Positions 49,785-63,677 of a DNA stretch of 64,000 nt are shown here, piece by piece. Source of the DNA: Porodaedalea pini (Eukaryota; Basidiomycota; Agaricomycetes; Hymenochaetales; Hymenochaetaceae); assembly GCA_002794775.1 (NCBI GenBank), contig NBAY01000047.1, positions 186,001 to 250,000 of the forward strand, given 5' to 3'. The position numbers and the translations under genes were made by a program. The notes under the pieces are model-generated. The model worked only from the letters and a program-made list of their open reading frames with translations, made no database searches and was not told the DNA's origin. Positions within the stretch are counted from its first letter, which is position 1, and the number at the start of each line of letters is the position of its first letter.

Positions 49785-50740
49785 AGCGGAATATGACTGC
49801 GTTTGAGGCGGTGGGACGTCGCAAGAGACAACGTTTTATAGTGTGAACTGGAGAGTGTTATGAAGCAAGCCGGCCGCAGTGCGACGTCAGCGACTGAAGC
49901 TGATCAAGCAGATAGATAGATCGCATTACTCCTATTTCTGTCCAAAGCTTCTCATAGTACTTCGCTCCCGGATGAGACAACAAAGTCTATGTCAGACGCA
50001 GCTTCAGGGCACAGAATTTTTATTTTTCAGGTAGCTAAAGACATATTAATTATAACTAGAAGCCAGCCGAAATATAGATACAGCACCTTCAGAATAAAAT
50101 GGAGTTGACAGACTGTAGTAAAACGTCGGTATTACTATTAAGGCGATGGTTTTAAGCGCCCTTTCATAGCATGCAGCATTAATCCTCAGAGTCATTTCAC
50201 TTCATACTCTCTTGGATTAAAACTAGGTGTGAAGATGAGCGCGCGAGCAGGAGTGGGAGTAAAAAAGTGTGCCAGGCTGTGTCTGTAATGGACGGAGCCA
50301 TCGGACTGTTTTGTCCCGAGCTGCCAGCATCATGCTTAACGCGCTCAACTTGCACGATCGAAATCTAACCCCCCGGTGCCCGGACCCCCTCTGTATCAAA
50401 CACGATGTCCGTCACATTCTTAATTCTTGCTCTTTCTTTTCACATATTCGCTACGGCCTCTTTCGTCAACGCTCCTTACCTTTGTCGTTTAATGATTGGT
50501 TTCGTCCCAACAACTTCTTCCTTCTTCTTAAATTCGCTTATTTTTCCTTTCGTCGTCCTCCCGACGCTATGCCCCTTTATTCTGAACTCCCACTTTCTTT
50601 CCACTAAACACGCAACACAACATACAACCTTTCAGCTACTCCATTGTACGCAAATTTTCGCTTTCCCATATTCACGCACTTCGTCCGTTTTTCTTTAGTT
50701 CTCTCTTGTTTTTCGTTAGCGGTAGGAAGACTGCGAGCAG
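49785..50740. other. Intergenic, no supported gene
   Basis: 956 bp upstream of the aldo/keto reductase. Pyrimidine-rich around 50400-50700, with only short frames. Confidence 0.5.
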
Positions 50741-51547
50741 TACCGTCATGGACCGGTCCTTGAAACACCCCCACTCCTTGAAACACCCCATTTATTTTGG
50801 CTCAACAACATATCCCTCAGCTCAAATTAATGCATAAAAACAGCCTACTCGTGTAATTATGCTATTTAGAAAAAAACCCATGAAAAATGGGTTGAATTTG
50901 AGAAAGTTATGGGTAAAATGGGTGTGAGAAGGTACTAGAATTGAGTGGTTCAGAATGTTGTTGGCTCTATTCATTCATAAAACATGCATTTCAGCTGGAA
51001 CAAAAAAAGACTGCATTTTTTAAGAAATATATTGAATGTGTCTGCAAATTTTCAAGTCAAATGGATAGAAATTGAGTTGTGTAGAAATTCAGAAAGTTGT
51101 GTAGCGCTTTTTTGAAGTGTCACATTTATGTCACATCCCTTTCCGCGTCATGTCTTATGCAGCTCATCTTGAGCTTGCTCACTTCTGCCACATAACTCAT
51201 GCTAATAAAATAGTATGTGTAATAATTATTGATAGTAGTAAATACTAGACTAATCTATAATACTCTACATATAAAATTAATAATATATGAGAGCAATAGC
51301 TCAAATTCCGAGTGAAGATGAGTGTGGGAAAGTTGTGTTTCAAGGAGCGGTGACATGCTGATTTAGAGTCAAAATGTGTGCAATTCATAACTCATTTATT
51401 CCTGACTTTTTTCACTCAAAATTTTGCACAGATGGACCTTAGTGATATAGCTTTAATTTAATATTTTTTGGTTCGAGAAAATCAGTGAAGAAATGGAGTA
51501 AAAATTGAAATAAAATGTGCTGTTTCAAGGACCGGTCCATGACGGTA
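50741..51547. mobile_element. MITE, family A copy 1 (807 bp, perfect TIRs, TA ends)
   Basis: The ends 50741-50767 and 51521-51547 are exact reverse complements over 27 bp, beginning TACCGTCATGGACCGG and containing the palindrome GGACCGGTCC. The outermost TA at each end fits a Tc1/mariner-type TA target duplication. Just inside the left end the 17-18 bp unit TCCTTGAAACACCCC occurs twice, and a variant TIR core (CAAGGAGCGG) lies at 51341-51350. The interior is AT-rich and non-coding, so the element is non-autonomous. It lies 129 bp upstream of an F-box-like gene. Confidence 0.85.
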
Positions 51548-51675
51548 GATAGCAGCAATTATAAATGCCAAAGCCCGTAACACAGACCATGTGACTGAGA
51601 GCGTATTTGGCAAGCGTTTCTCACTCTTGAGACCTAGATACTTTAACCCACTTTACTGCCGTCCGGGGGTCTTCG

Positions 51676-52917
51676 ATGGCTCCTCATCTGCCTTCGGAAT
51701 TATGGCTCCATACTTTCCTTTATCTCAGCATCATCGACGACGCTGCGAACTCGCAGTCCGAGACCTGGGCCAACATCGTCACTGGTAGCGGAATCCACAA
51801 AGATAATACAGGACAGATTTTGTCCGAGAGCAATGCAACGAAACACGCGCTAGGCCTCGTATCTAGAGAATTTTATGCGCTCTCAAGGCCTCTTGCTATG
51901 GAATCTATTACCTTGCGGACAGTCACTCAGGCAAAATGCCTGGCCCGCATGCTTAGCGAGAAGCCTCAACTGACAAGCGTCTTAAGTCAGTGGACGAAGC
52001 GACTCGACATTTGCATAGGGGTGAAAGCAGGCTCTGAAAATGGTTCCGACCCTTCCTCGAACGTCGATTATCAGCCGTGCGGGAAGGGGTCTCAGCTTCT
52101 CGTAGATCTGGAGCTTATCATCCGCTTGTGCGCGAAGCTGAGTTACTTCAATTGCCACGTCCATCCGAGTCTGTCCGGATCGACCATCGGCCTTGTAGAC
52201 GGTCTCTTGGATGCATGTCCCTCTCTGGAGGTCCTGCGTTGGCACTTCACCCCCTTGACGATGTTTACGCCGCCTTCAGTGCTTCCCGACTTCGGCGAGC
52301 TGCGTGCGTTGGATCTGTCCATGGCCACTCGTTCGTCAGACATGAAGACGGATACGTATGAGTTACCTCATCTCCACACCCTCATCGGCCCGTTGGAAAT
52401 CATTTGTTCACATTTCCTTCTTGTTCAACTCCCGTCCTTCCGCACCCTAATTTGCACACAAAGTATACCTGGCGCCGGGCATGTTCAGAGCTTCATGAAA
52501 TTCTTCGAACGCCATGGCGAGAAGATTATAGGCCTCGACATTAGGCACGCGGCTTCTTATTGTCAGGAATTCTTGGTCCTTTGCCCCAATATCTTGGAAG
52601 TCATTATGGACGGATCTGAAACAGAATTCTTTGAAAGGCCATGGCCCAGTGTCAGGAGTATCGGAATCATTGACAAAATCTCCGACAGCGAGAAGGCGAC
52701 TCGGATGTTGCTGTACACCTTTGGTCTCTTAGATTCCCAGACCGAGAAGGGAAACTATCCAGAGCTACAGACCGTCAGAATCCTACAGGAACGGACTGTG
52801 CAGCGCCTCCGCAGACTCAGCACGATGGGCACACAGCTTTATGAAAGACGACTGCGGAGCTGGTCCATTCGACTAGAGGATGATTCCGGAGCCTTACTTG
52901 CGCCTCAACCTTCGTAA
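51676..52917 (+). CDS. F-box-like protein (single exon)
   Basis: An uninterrupted frame of 413 codons. The N-terminus APHLPSELWLHTFLYL resembles the start of fungal F-box motifs, here followed by a long insert and VSREFYALSRPLAMESI. The rest has scattered leucine-rich strings (CPSLEVLRWHF, FGELRALDLSMA, LHTLIGPLEI) typical of Agaricomycete F-box proteins with degenerate LRRs. Such proteins usually act as substrate adaptors in SCF ubiquitin ligases. The substrate is unknown. The start is the ATG at 51676, and no lesion is seen. The gene lies between the aldo/keto reductase and monooxygenase copy 2. Confidence 0.65.
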   Translation: MAPHLPSELWLHTFLYLSIIDDAANSQSETWANIVTGSGIHKDNTGQILSESNATKHALGLVSREFYALSRPLAMESITLRTVTQAKCLARMLSEKPQLTSVLSQWTKRLDICIGVKAGSENGSDPSSNVDYQPCGKGSQLLVDLELIIRLCAKLSYFNCHVHPSLSGSTIGLVDGLLDACPSLEVLRWHFTPLTMFTPPSVLPDFGELRALDLSMATRSSDMKTDTYELPHLHTLIGPLEIICSHFLLVQLPSFRTLICTQSIPGAGHVQSFMKFFERHGEKIIGLDIRHAASYCQEFLVLCPNILEVIMDGSETEFFERPWPSVRSIGIIDKISDSEKATRMLLYTFGLLDSQTEKGNYPELQTVRILQERTVQRLRRLSTMGTQLYERRLRSWSIRLEDDSGALLAPQPS

Positions 52918-53854
52918 TTCATATCAGGATCTTTGAACCAGTTTCAGAAGGGCGTCGCCACACAAGTCCGCTTAAGCGGATCTGTAGCATGCTATTACTC
53001 TTGAATAGCCAGCCATCCGACTCATCCCTTTAAGTAATTCACTCTCGGCTTCCCGATTCATCACCCGGATAACCCTGTATGATCTCTACTTGTATTTTTT
53101 CTCGAAAGAGCGTGTTTGTCTCTGTTACGACCATATTCGCTATAGACATTTCGACCATGCATTTAAAACTCGCTTCTGCGAATGGATGATTCAAACGAAG
53201 ACAATAGTGAGTTGTTTTGTCAGAATTCGTCCGCATTCATTACCGACTCTTCACTGCTGTTCGAAGATACACCAGCATTCCATGCGTGCGTCCGCACTTG
53301 CCTGCTGATGCGCGTGGAGTTTAAACCGCGGAGCAAATCACGCACTGCGGTGATAGCGAGCTTTCTTTGGGCCATCGAGACCTACTTTGGTTCTCTGCGA
53401 TGCACAACTTACAGCTCCGCCACCACCCCAAAATGGAAAGATCTTGTGGGTTGATGGCCAGCGCGTTATTGAACTGCATCATGGAGTGTTGCAGATGCGC
53501 GCAGGTATACAACCCTGCGCGCTGAACAGTGGTTCGAGAGCGCCGTCAACCGCCCATTTCTAATATAAGCAATTTATTCGCTATTCCCGTCCAGGCGAAT
53601 CTCTGGATCGGCGATGGTGATTCATTTGAGCTGCATCGCGAAGTCTCATATCGGACAACCCGAGAAGGCCTATCCGTAGCGCGCTGTTCGCATGAAGCCA
53701 TCGAGCCTGCGGCCGCGCTGCGTAGACGAGATGCCAGGTCCAACATCATACCAGCGGTCAATCAGATGCATATAAGGCTGTGGGACGCCGTTCTATTCGT
53801 AGAAACGCATCACTAGCAACTCTCCCCCCTTCTGCTGGTAAAAGATTATTCACG
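52918..53854. other. Intergenic, no supported gene
   Basis: 937 bp. Frames at 53182-53454 and 53529-53816 (+) show no domain and no codon signal I trust. The promoter of monooxygenase copy 2 lies at the right end. Confidence 0.45.
53771..53776 (+). promoter_or_regulatory. TATA-like element of FAD monooxygenase 2
   Basis: TATAAG about 80 bp upstream of the start codon at 53855. The equivalent position in copy 1 carries TATAAA. Confidence 0.3.
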
Positions 53855-56499
<2,645 letters not shown>

Positions 56500-57788
56500 T
56501 TATTGATGTAGCTTCGCGTCTTCTCCCTTCCATACGTACTTAATCTTGTGGAATTTCGTATTGTCTTTAAATAAAGGGTCATAATTGGCTCCGGTCGTTC
56601 TGAAATCGTCTTGTTTATAAATCTAGAGTTAGCAGGAAATAGAGCAGTACTAGTGTTATTTGTCCATGTATCAGATTTTTGCCGATACTTTTATCCAAAT
56701 TCAAGTTAAGTTCGAGTTCTAATTTCGGGTAAACGGTTTCGGACACTTCCGAGAAAATGCCATATATGTACAGTCACGTGTTAAAAACACGTCGCGTCCG
56801 CGTCGGAGTTTCTTAACTTATGTAAGGACCGTTGGTATCTTTTCCCCGTTCGATTACCTCTTCTTCTGATATAAGGCACCCCCAGTATGAAGAGAATCGA
56901 CTACGAGTGATCTGTCCGTTTGAAAACCTTTGAGGGAATCCGCGTGTTATTAGTCATCGATGCGCACTACGGGCTTGGCTTGCCGGATTCATAGACTACA
57001 TTCGCGCATTCAACGCAGAAACCTCCAATTCGCTATACTGTTTTTTTTTTTGAGCGGCGAGGTGTCATCGCCGCGTCTGCTTTCTGCACGGGATAATCAC
57101 AGTACCAAGAAGAATACACAACAAAATTGAGATTTTTGCTCATGTTAGGTGGCAGAGTCTCCAGCAAGTTCCAAGCATAGAGCAGGGATGACCCGCGGGG
57201 GGGGGGGGGGGGGGTGTTAAGGTGATACTTTTGAGCCATTCCCAAGCGGAGCACTCTTGTGGGATCAGATTATCGAAATTCAGAAACCCATGGGAACTTT
57301 AATCTATATTGAGTCGACCTCCTGGCAAAATTAGAGTTGCCGCCAAGCGGGTACTCTACTTTCCCAACATGACGACGCAAGCTGGACTGACCGCGTTTCG
57401 TCAACAGTGCTCATCGCTGAAAGAAGCTTGCGTGCATGCGGTCAAGCCGACATGATCTCCTTTTTCGTGGTGTCATTTGCTCACTGGTCAGTTCCGCCGA
57501 AGATCCCGCCTTTCCCGTACTTCTGTAGACTGCTCTCATGACCTGCTCTTGCCTCAAACTTGCCAATTAAATACATGGTATGAATAACCTCTAAGTGTCT
57601 GAGCGTCCCGATGCACTTCTGGCCGGCTCTGCAGAGCCGTTTACATCACGAGTCACACTAAGCCCGGTCAGAGATCTTAGCCACGAAATATACATCTACC
57701 TACGTACAGGCATCTGTGGATGATTGTTCTTCAGAAATTGCTTATAATATGGCAGCTCGTTTGCATCAGTGCTCGATCCTTTCTGTTC
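56500..57788. other. Intergenic, no supported gene
   Basis: 1.29 kb. It contains a T12 run near 57041, an 18-nt G run at 57197-57214 and a short CACGTG-type palindromic stretch near 56775-56795. No domain-bearing frame. The right part holds the upstream region of the galactanase gene. Confidence 0.5.
57197..57214 (+). repeat. Poly-G tract (18 nt)
   Basis: An uninterrupted run of 18 G in intergenic sequence. Its length may be affected by sequencing error. Confidence 0.8.
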
Positions 57789-59050
57789 ATGATGCATCTC
57801 CTAGAGTTATTCCTTCCTGTGCTCGCTTTCGTCAACTTTTCTGTGGCGCTGTCTCTCAACGGTGCAGACTTCTCCTCACTTACCCTGCTTGAATCTCAAG
57901 GAATCTCATACTCGGATGACGGGTCAACCAAGGCGTTCGAAACTATTCTTGCTGACCATGACTTCGAGCTCGCACGCATTCGCGTATGGACAGCAGGCAC
58001 GTATACCCAGGACTACGCGATCGCATTGGCAAAGCGAGCCAAGGCTGCTGGAATGAAGATCCTAGTGGATCTACACTATAGTGATACGTGTATGTCTTCT
58101 CGTAATTGGAGGCCTTGTGAGAGCTCTGAGTCAGGATACCCAACCAGGGGCTGATCCAGGACACCAGGCAATTCCCTCATCGTGGCCAACGGACCTTGAC
58201 GGTCTAAACACTCAGATATACATGTCAGTCATAGGTTCACATTTGAGCACATCACAGGTTCTAAGCGAGGTTTACAGATACACCAAGGATCTCGTAACTG
58301 CGTTCTCCGATGCAGACGTTCCAATCGACTACATTCAAGTTGGGAACGAGATCAATGACGGACTGCTGTGGCCTGTGGGGCAGATCAGCGTTAACGGCTT
58401 CCAGGGAGCTTCAGAGCTGCTGCACTCCGCCATATCCGGTGTACGAGATGCGCCTTCGTCTACAAAGACTGTCGTTCATATAGCGAACGGATGGGATGAA
58501 GATGATGTCGATTTCTTCTTCGGAGGAATTTTCATATCCGGCGCACTCTCCACCAGAGATGTCGATATCTTCGCATTCTCCTTCTACCCCTTCTACGACA
58601 CGCGTGCGACGCTCAGTGCCTTGACCACGACCCTTACCTCCGTAGTCTCGCAGTTCCACAAGGTGTATTACATGTCTTTGTACCTTTCTTTTGCTCATTT
58701 ACTGACCCTATACATCTACAGGATATCCTCATCGCAGAAACAGACTGGCCTGTTTCATGCTCAGCCGTCACACTTTCTGAACCCAGTATCCCGACGTCTG
58801 CAGCCGGACAGCAGACGTGGGTGAGGGACATCGAGAGTGTTTTATCTGGACTCTCGGACAAACATGGACTTGGCGTCGTGTACTGGGAGCCGGGGTGGAT
58901 TGGGAATGCTGGACTGGGAAGCAATTGTTCGGTCTGTTTTCTTATCACGCCCTCTGTAGTCAATCCTGACTCTGAAACTGGGGAACATTACAGGACGCAT
59001 TGCTCGTTGATAGCTCTGGCGCGACTCGCCCTTCTATTGATCTGTTCTGA
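57789..59050 (+). CDS. GH53 arabinogalactan endo-beta-1,4-galactanase
   Basis: A secreted enzyme that cleaves beta-1,4-galactan side chains of pectin. The start at 57789 gives a signal peptide (MMHLLELFLPVLAFVNFSVA). Mature-part motifs are LNGADFSSLTLLESQGISY, ELARIRVWTAGTY, ILVDLHYSDTWADPGHQ (split by an intron), YIQVGNEINDGLLWP (acid/base Glu), FAFSFYPFYD, ILIAETDWPVSC (nucleophile Glu) and GVVYWEPGWIG. The last intron (about 58935-58991) replaces a longer read-through with DALLVDSSGATRPSIDLF, the usual GH53 ending. Both catalytic Glu residues are present. About 340 residues after splicing, as expected. Confidence 0.9.
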
Positions 59051-59812
59051 CTAACCATGTCTGCCAGCGACTGTAAGCCATTAAATCAGGCGTTCATTCT
59101 CGCCTGCGAATGTTTTTTGTTCCTAAAGTTTCAAATCTACCTATCTGACTGTCTTATGAAACAGTTCAAAATTCAAGCGACGTTTGTTAAACAATGTCCA
59201 CGAACTTGAATGGATCGAAGACAATTTTTTGGTTGTTTGTTTGAAATAAAGCTCCATGACGCGCACATACTTTGCTTCATGCCCATGAAGTCGACGTTCT
59301 TGCCGTTCACTTCTAGCTGACATCTGTGAACTCAATGTTGTGCCGCACGAGTAATAGTATGACGGCGCAGTCGATCATTCCTGGACCCACATGACAGCAA
59401 ACATGAAGTATCAATCCGTTCTTTTGATCGGCATTGTTAAACGGAACACGGACGCCTTCAAGAGTTTATCTGCAAAAAGCGTCGAGCGCTCGAATCAGGG
59501 TACTTCAGCCAACGACCTTTCGATCTTTATATTCAAAGAAGTCTGTCAGTGGTTTTTTTTAGCTCAGGCTTTGCTCTGTGTAAACTTTAGCGAGTGTTCA
59601 GACAGCGTCAGACAGCGGAAACCAAACATGCTGGAACATGGTCATAAAAGTGACAGCAATCAATGGATAACGAGGGTCATAAGGAATGAGTGAGTATTAC
59701 CAGTAACACATGATAAGTCCGGAAAAAACTGTCCCAAATACCGACACAAGTGCATTAATAGACGAAGACGACCATTATTGGCAAGCTGCCTTCGAGAAGG
59801 CTCGAAAAGAAG
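59051..59812. other. Convergent intergenic region
   Basis: 762 bp. The frame at 59391-59693 (+) has no recognisable feature and is not annotated. A TTTTTTTT run lies at about 59550. Confidence 0.5.
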
Positions 59813-61369
59813 TTAGTCCCTATAGACAGGCGGTGGATCCTCAAGCGCTTCCTGGTGGTCCGAGACTGCGGAAGAGGGAGGTAAAGGCGGTAGAGTCATT
59901 GTAGCAGGTATGCTCAATGAACGATAATCCCTTCCGATGACGAACGTACTCGCGGATGCAGAGATTTCCTGCGGACTATGGTTTGTACTGCCTTGAGTTC
60001 GGGATATTGACTCGGAGCGCAACCTTTTCCAGTTACGCGCAAAATAAAATCGTGATGAAGAATTCGATTCCCGTATTGGCAACGAGATTAATGGAGCGGT
60101 CGATCCTGGAGAAAGCAGCGTTGTTGAATTCGATGGGTTAGCCAGGACGTACGTCCGGTTTTGCTCGCTCTGACTTGGAAGAAGTAGCTGATCATCTGAG
60201 TCCAGAGGCGGTTTCGTGATAGGTGACGAAGGAAGCGAAGCGACACTTGGGTGTGGATTTGGATTCCGAGGTAAGAAAAATGGGGTGGCTTGAATTTTCA
60301 AATAAAGAGTCAGGTCAGTAAAGATCACGATAAGAATTATACATGACCTACCGGACTGCATACTCTGTCGAGCAGCGTTGCTGGACCTTCGTCTCCGGAG
60401 GCAGAGAAGAGCAGCAACGAGGACTAGGATGATGAAGATACCTCCAACTACGCCGCCTGCGATAGCACCTATGTTTGACTTCGATGGACTCAAAGCTGAG
60501 GTAGAAGCTGGGCTCGAGCTTGAGGGCGAAACAAGGCTTGGATCGAACGTCGAAGCAGAGCTCGAGCCTAAGACCGAGGCTCGACTCAAAGTCGAAGTCG
60601 AAATAACGCCCAAGCCCAACGTCGAAGCTGGACTCGAAGTTGAAGTTGAACGAGGGCTTGAGCCTGAAGTCGACGCTGGGCTCAAACCTGAAGTCGAAGT
60701 GGAGCTTAAGCTTGAAGTTGAAGCGGAGCTCGAGCCTGAGGTAGAAGCTAGACTCGAGCTTGAGGTCGAAGCTGAACTCGAACTCGAACTCGAACTCGAG
60801 GTTGAAGCAGAACTCGAGGTTGAGGTCAAAGACTCGGATTCACCGCTCGTAAAGCTTTTCCAAACAAGGAAACCATATTAACTCGTCATCATGCCGTGAA
60901 CAAGAAATAGGCTTGAGTATACGTACTCTATGTGATAACTCTCCAGAAAAGAAGCAACGCCGTTCGAGCCTGGTCCGTCCCATGTCACATTCAGACGGTG
61001 ACTCTCGTTTACGTCTAATCCATCCTTCGCATACAGTACGGCGACGACAGTCGTGTCGCTCTGCTCTACCCCTGCACTCAGGTCAATGTATACAGCACCG
61101 TCGTTATCGAGCGTGACTGCCGCAACTGCTCCGTTATACAATTTACGCGAGTACCAGTAAACCGCGCCGCCGGTGAAGTCCAAAGCGAAGCTGCCAGCAA
61201 CGGAAGTGAAGACGTGCCCGCCGTTGTCTTGCACTGTCCAGTCACCGTCATAGGTAATCCGTGTATCGATGGCTGTGACAGTTTGGTTGGTGGCCTGCGG
61301 ACGCACAGACACTGGAAAGAGGGTGAGGAGCAAAGCTGAGAGGGCAAGTGTGCAGCGCGAAGTACGCAT
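59813..61369 (-). CDS. Single-pass membrane protein with Ser/Thr-rich repeat
   Basis: The start at 61369 gives a signal peptide (MRTSRCTLALSALLLTLFPV). An extracellular beta-rich domain follows (TRITYDGDWTVQDNGGH, FTGGAVYWYSRKLYNG, HRLNVTWDGPG), then, after an intron, a Ser/Thr/Ala tandem repeat of about 110 residues. The transmembrane helix is IGAIAGGVVGGIFIILVLVA with a basic stop (CLRRRRSS). After a second intron (about 60290-60354) comes a cytosolic tail rich in Ser/Pro that ends PPPVYRD. This plan is common in Agaricomycetes and resembles cell-wall sensors, but no ligand or function is known. The repeat region probably carries O-mannose and acts as a rigid stalk; that is inference. Confidence 0.75.
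60490..60829 (-). repeat. Coding minisatellite for Ser/Thr/Ala repeats
   Basis: It encodes degenerate 6-residue units such as SSASTS, SPASTSG and SSTSTS in the membrane protein. On the other strand the same DNA reads as an acidic Glu/Val/Leu repeat, which I regard as a shadow. Confidence 0.75.
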
Positions 61370-61962
61370 GCTGCGCCCAGCTTTTGGATGCGAAGCTGTT
61401 GGCGCAAGGGAGAGAGTATTGGTGGACCACTGGCAGATCCAACCTTGGAGGAACAGCTTCTGGCAAGAATACCGATATCGCGGGAATGAGGGTGCACTAG
61501 TGGCACCCGTACTGATTGATGAGCAGCGAGGCTGGTCGAATTCTTCGCATTCTGTGAAGCGATTTAGTCACGCTGCTCAAAAAAATTAGACCTCGATTTC
61601 TATACAATAGAAAGAGTTTAGTCGCGGAAATAGCTTTGAAAACAGTATAGCGTGCATACTGGATCGAGTAGGAAAGATTGATTAACCATCATTCCATCAA
61701 GAAATACAATTCTATCAGAAGGAAGATATTGGTGAGCATTGTCTCTCCACCCGCAATTAGAAAGTCAATTCTATCTCTGAAAGATTGTGCCTTGATGAAA
61801 GTGACACGAGTCTGATAGAACAGATGAAGCAAGAAGGTTCTTAAGAGTTCATGAGACTCTAGAGTCAAGTGGAGCGTAGCGCCCCGATAAGTGCACGGCG
61901 AAGCTTTTGCATGCAAGTATTTAGGATAAGCGAGGTAAAGACTAGTACTGGTAGTTGAAGCC
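61370..61962. other. Upstream region of the membrane protein gene
   Basis: About 590 bp with no supported gene. Confidence 0.45.
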
Positions 61963-62290
61963 TAAGATCCTGTTCGGCAACTTTTTTAACGGCGTGATAG
62001 CTAACGATTTGTTGTAAGGTGACAAGGCCGTGATATTTAACTTTTGAGTTTCTGATTAATATTGGAAACTTCTACCTCCATAAGTCAAGTTTCATCAGTT
62101 TGTAATAAACCGAGATTGATTCAGCTTATGTTATTACCTTACTGTGGTAATTTGATGCTGATTCAGTGATTGTCCAGACCAAGTCTATGTTACTCCACTG
62201 GTGTCACAGCGGTCTAACGATGGTCTAACGACGAGACCGGGCTAAAAAGGCGTTATCACGCCGTTAAAAAAGTTACCGAACAGGGCCTAA
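61963..62290. mobile_element. MITE, family B (322 bp, PIF/Harbinger-like, TAA duplication)
   Basis: The inverted ends CCTGTTCGGCAACTTTTTTA... (from 61966) and its complement (to 62287) match over about 31 bp with a single mismatch, apart from two differences in the outermost bases. TAA lies directly outside both ends (61963-61965 and 62288-62290) in the same orientation. The size, TIR and TAA fit Tourist-like MITEs. The interior has no coding potential. The flanks share a slightly longer CCTAA, so other superfamilies cannot be fully excluded. Confidence 0.7.
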
Positions 62291-62353
62291 ATCTTCAGTG
62301 ATGTGATTCAACGAGTGGGCTCGGCTTGACTTGACTTAAGCAGCCAGATAATG

Positions 62354-63179
62354 TACAGTCTTGGACCGGTCCTTGAACCAGTACATTTTGATTTCGGTTT
62401 TGTACAACATTTACAAAATTTTATTTCAAAACAATAATACTACATGAAAACAATTTATGTTAAGTCCATCCATGCCCAATTTTAAGTGGAGGCAATGAAA
62501 GAAAAAATATATATAAAGGATTTATGTTTTGAGCCCAGAATGAGTTGCCACCGGTCCTTGCACCACAAATTTCCCACGCTCAGTTCATTTGTGATTTGAG
62601 CTCCCCCTTGACATTTTCAAGGTGAATAAATTCTAATTCATAATAAATCTCATTTATAAATTTAAAATTAGGAATTGCAGATTCCAGATGGCCTTTTTTT
62701 GTGTTTTGTATACTTCAGTCAGGGACTTTTGGATTCAAGTTGATGGAAACTTGACGCGTTGAAGGTCACGTGACCAAGTCAGATCGCCCTCAGCCTAGTC
62801 AATGAAGCCTGTTGAATTTTTATACAAGTAAACACTCAACCGATTTTCTTGAAATTTTGTACACACAATTTTATTACAGCTACAGATTCACCGAAATTTT
62901 TTGTTTGAATTTTGAGCTGTTCGTTTTGTAAATATTGTGGCAAACAAATTTCAAACTAGCAGATCATTACTTTCTCAGGAGTGTTTGACTCAATAACTTC
63001 ACATATTCTGCAGCAAAGTATACAATTTTTTTTCTGACAATGTTTTATGCTAATTAGAGTCTATTGGGATAGTTTTCTGAGATAAAAAAGCTTTTGTTGC
63101 TGTGTTATAGGTAGGGTGATGCAAGGACCGGTGGTGGTGCAAGGACCGGTGGTGGTGCAAGGACCGGTCCAAGACTGTA
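62354..63179. mobile_element. MITE, family A copy 2 (826 bp, perfect TIRs, TA ends)
   Basis: The ends are exact reverse complements over 22 bp (TACAGTCTTGGACCGGTCCT... at 62354-62375 and its complement at 63158-63179). They share GTC-TGGACCGGTCCTTG with copy 1 at 50.7 kb. TA at both ends fits a TA target duplication. A further inverted core copy (ACCGGTCCTTG) lies at 62550-62560 and a tandem array of the core at the right end. The interior is AT-rich and non-coding, and little similarity to the interior of copy 1 is visible. Confidence 0.85.
63121..63170 (+). repeat. 18-bp tandem repeat at the right end of MITE A copy 2
   Basis: The unit GCAAGGACCGGTGGTGGT occurs at 63121-63138 and 63139-63156, with a partial third unit merging into the terminal repeat at 63157. 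Each unit carries the TIR core CAAGGACCGGT. Confidence 0.9.
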
Positions 63180-63203
63180 TTCAGCACCTGAATTCCGAGA
63201 TTC

Positions 63204-63530
63204 TACAGGTGGGTGTAGCGGGTTAGTAAGTCACGTGAATTAGATAATGATCAGACCTGCCTTATGTGGTGTGGTTGTTCATGGTTGTGTGAGATTGACC
63301 TTGCAGTCTGAGCTTGATGCTCACATAGCAATTTAGATACAAAATAAAACACAATATATGCAGTATAAGTTATATGCAAATTATTACCATTGCACCAACA
63401 ACACACACTTTCTGGGTGTACCAAGAGTGTGTTGGTCGACACGTCACAACCATGATCCACCACACCACATAAGGCAGGTCTGATCATTATCTAATTCACG
63501 TGACTTACTAACCCGCTACACCCACCTGTA
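63204..63530. mobile_element. MITE, family C (327 bp, ~85-bp TIRs, TA ends)
   Basis: The left arm 63204-63290 and right arm about 63443-63530 are reverse complements. About 72 outer bases are identical (starting TACAGGTGGGTGTAGCGGG, containing GTCACGTGAATTAG), then there are a few differences. TA at both ends fits a TA target duplication. The short loop is non-coding. It starts only 25 bp after MITE A copy 2 and ends 147 bp before the next gene. Confidence 0.8.
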
Positions 63531-63677
63531 CCTGACCACTAATTTAATCATGAAAATGCCGAAACAGTCACGTGACATAAAAGTCACGGTCCTCTGCCGT
63601 TCAACTTCAGGTCCTTTGTCTGCATCTCTTTACTCAAACCACTTTTACTGCGTCTTCAAATAACACTAGCTTCGTGC

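Noticed and set aside
53182..53816. Two plus-strand frames of about 90 codons
   Set aside because: No similarity to the neighbouring monooxygenase or F-box-like gene and no exon partners.
59391..59904. Plus-strand frames downstream of the galactanase gene
   Set aside because: One has no features; the other overlaps the 3' end of the membrane protein gene in antisense.
60378..60881. Plus-strand frame with Glu/Val/Leu repeats
   Set aside because: It is the antisense of the Ser/Thr repeat of a well-supported membrane protein with signal peptide and transmembrane helix.
63251..63487. Minus-strand frame of 78 codons
   Set aside because: It lies within MITE C and spans both inverted arms.
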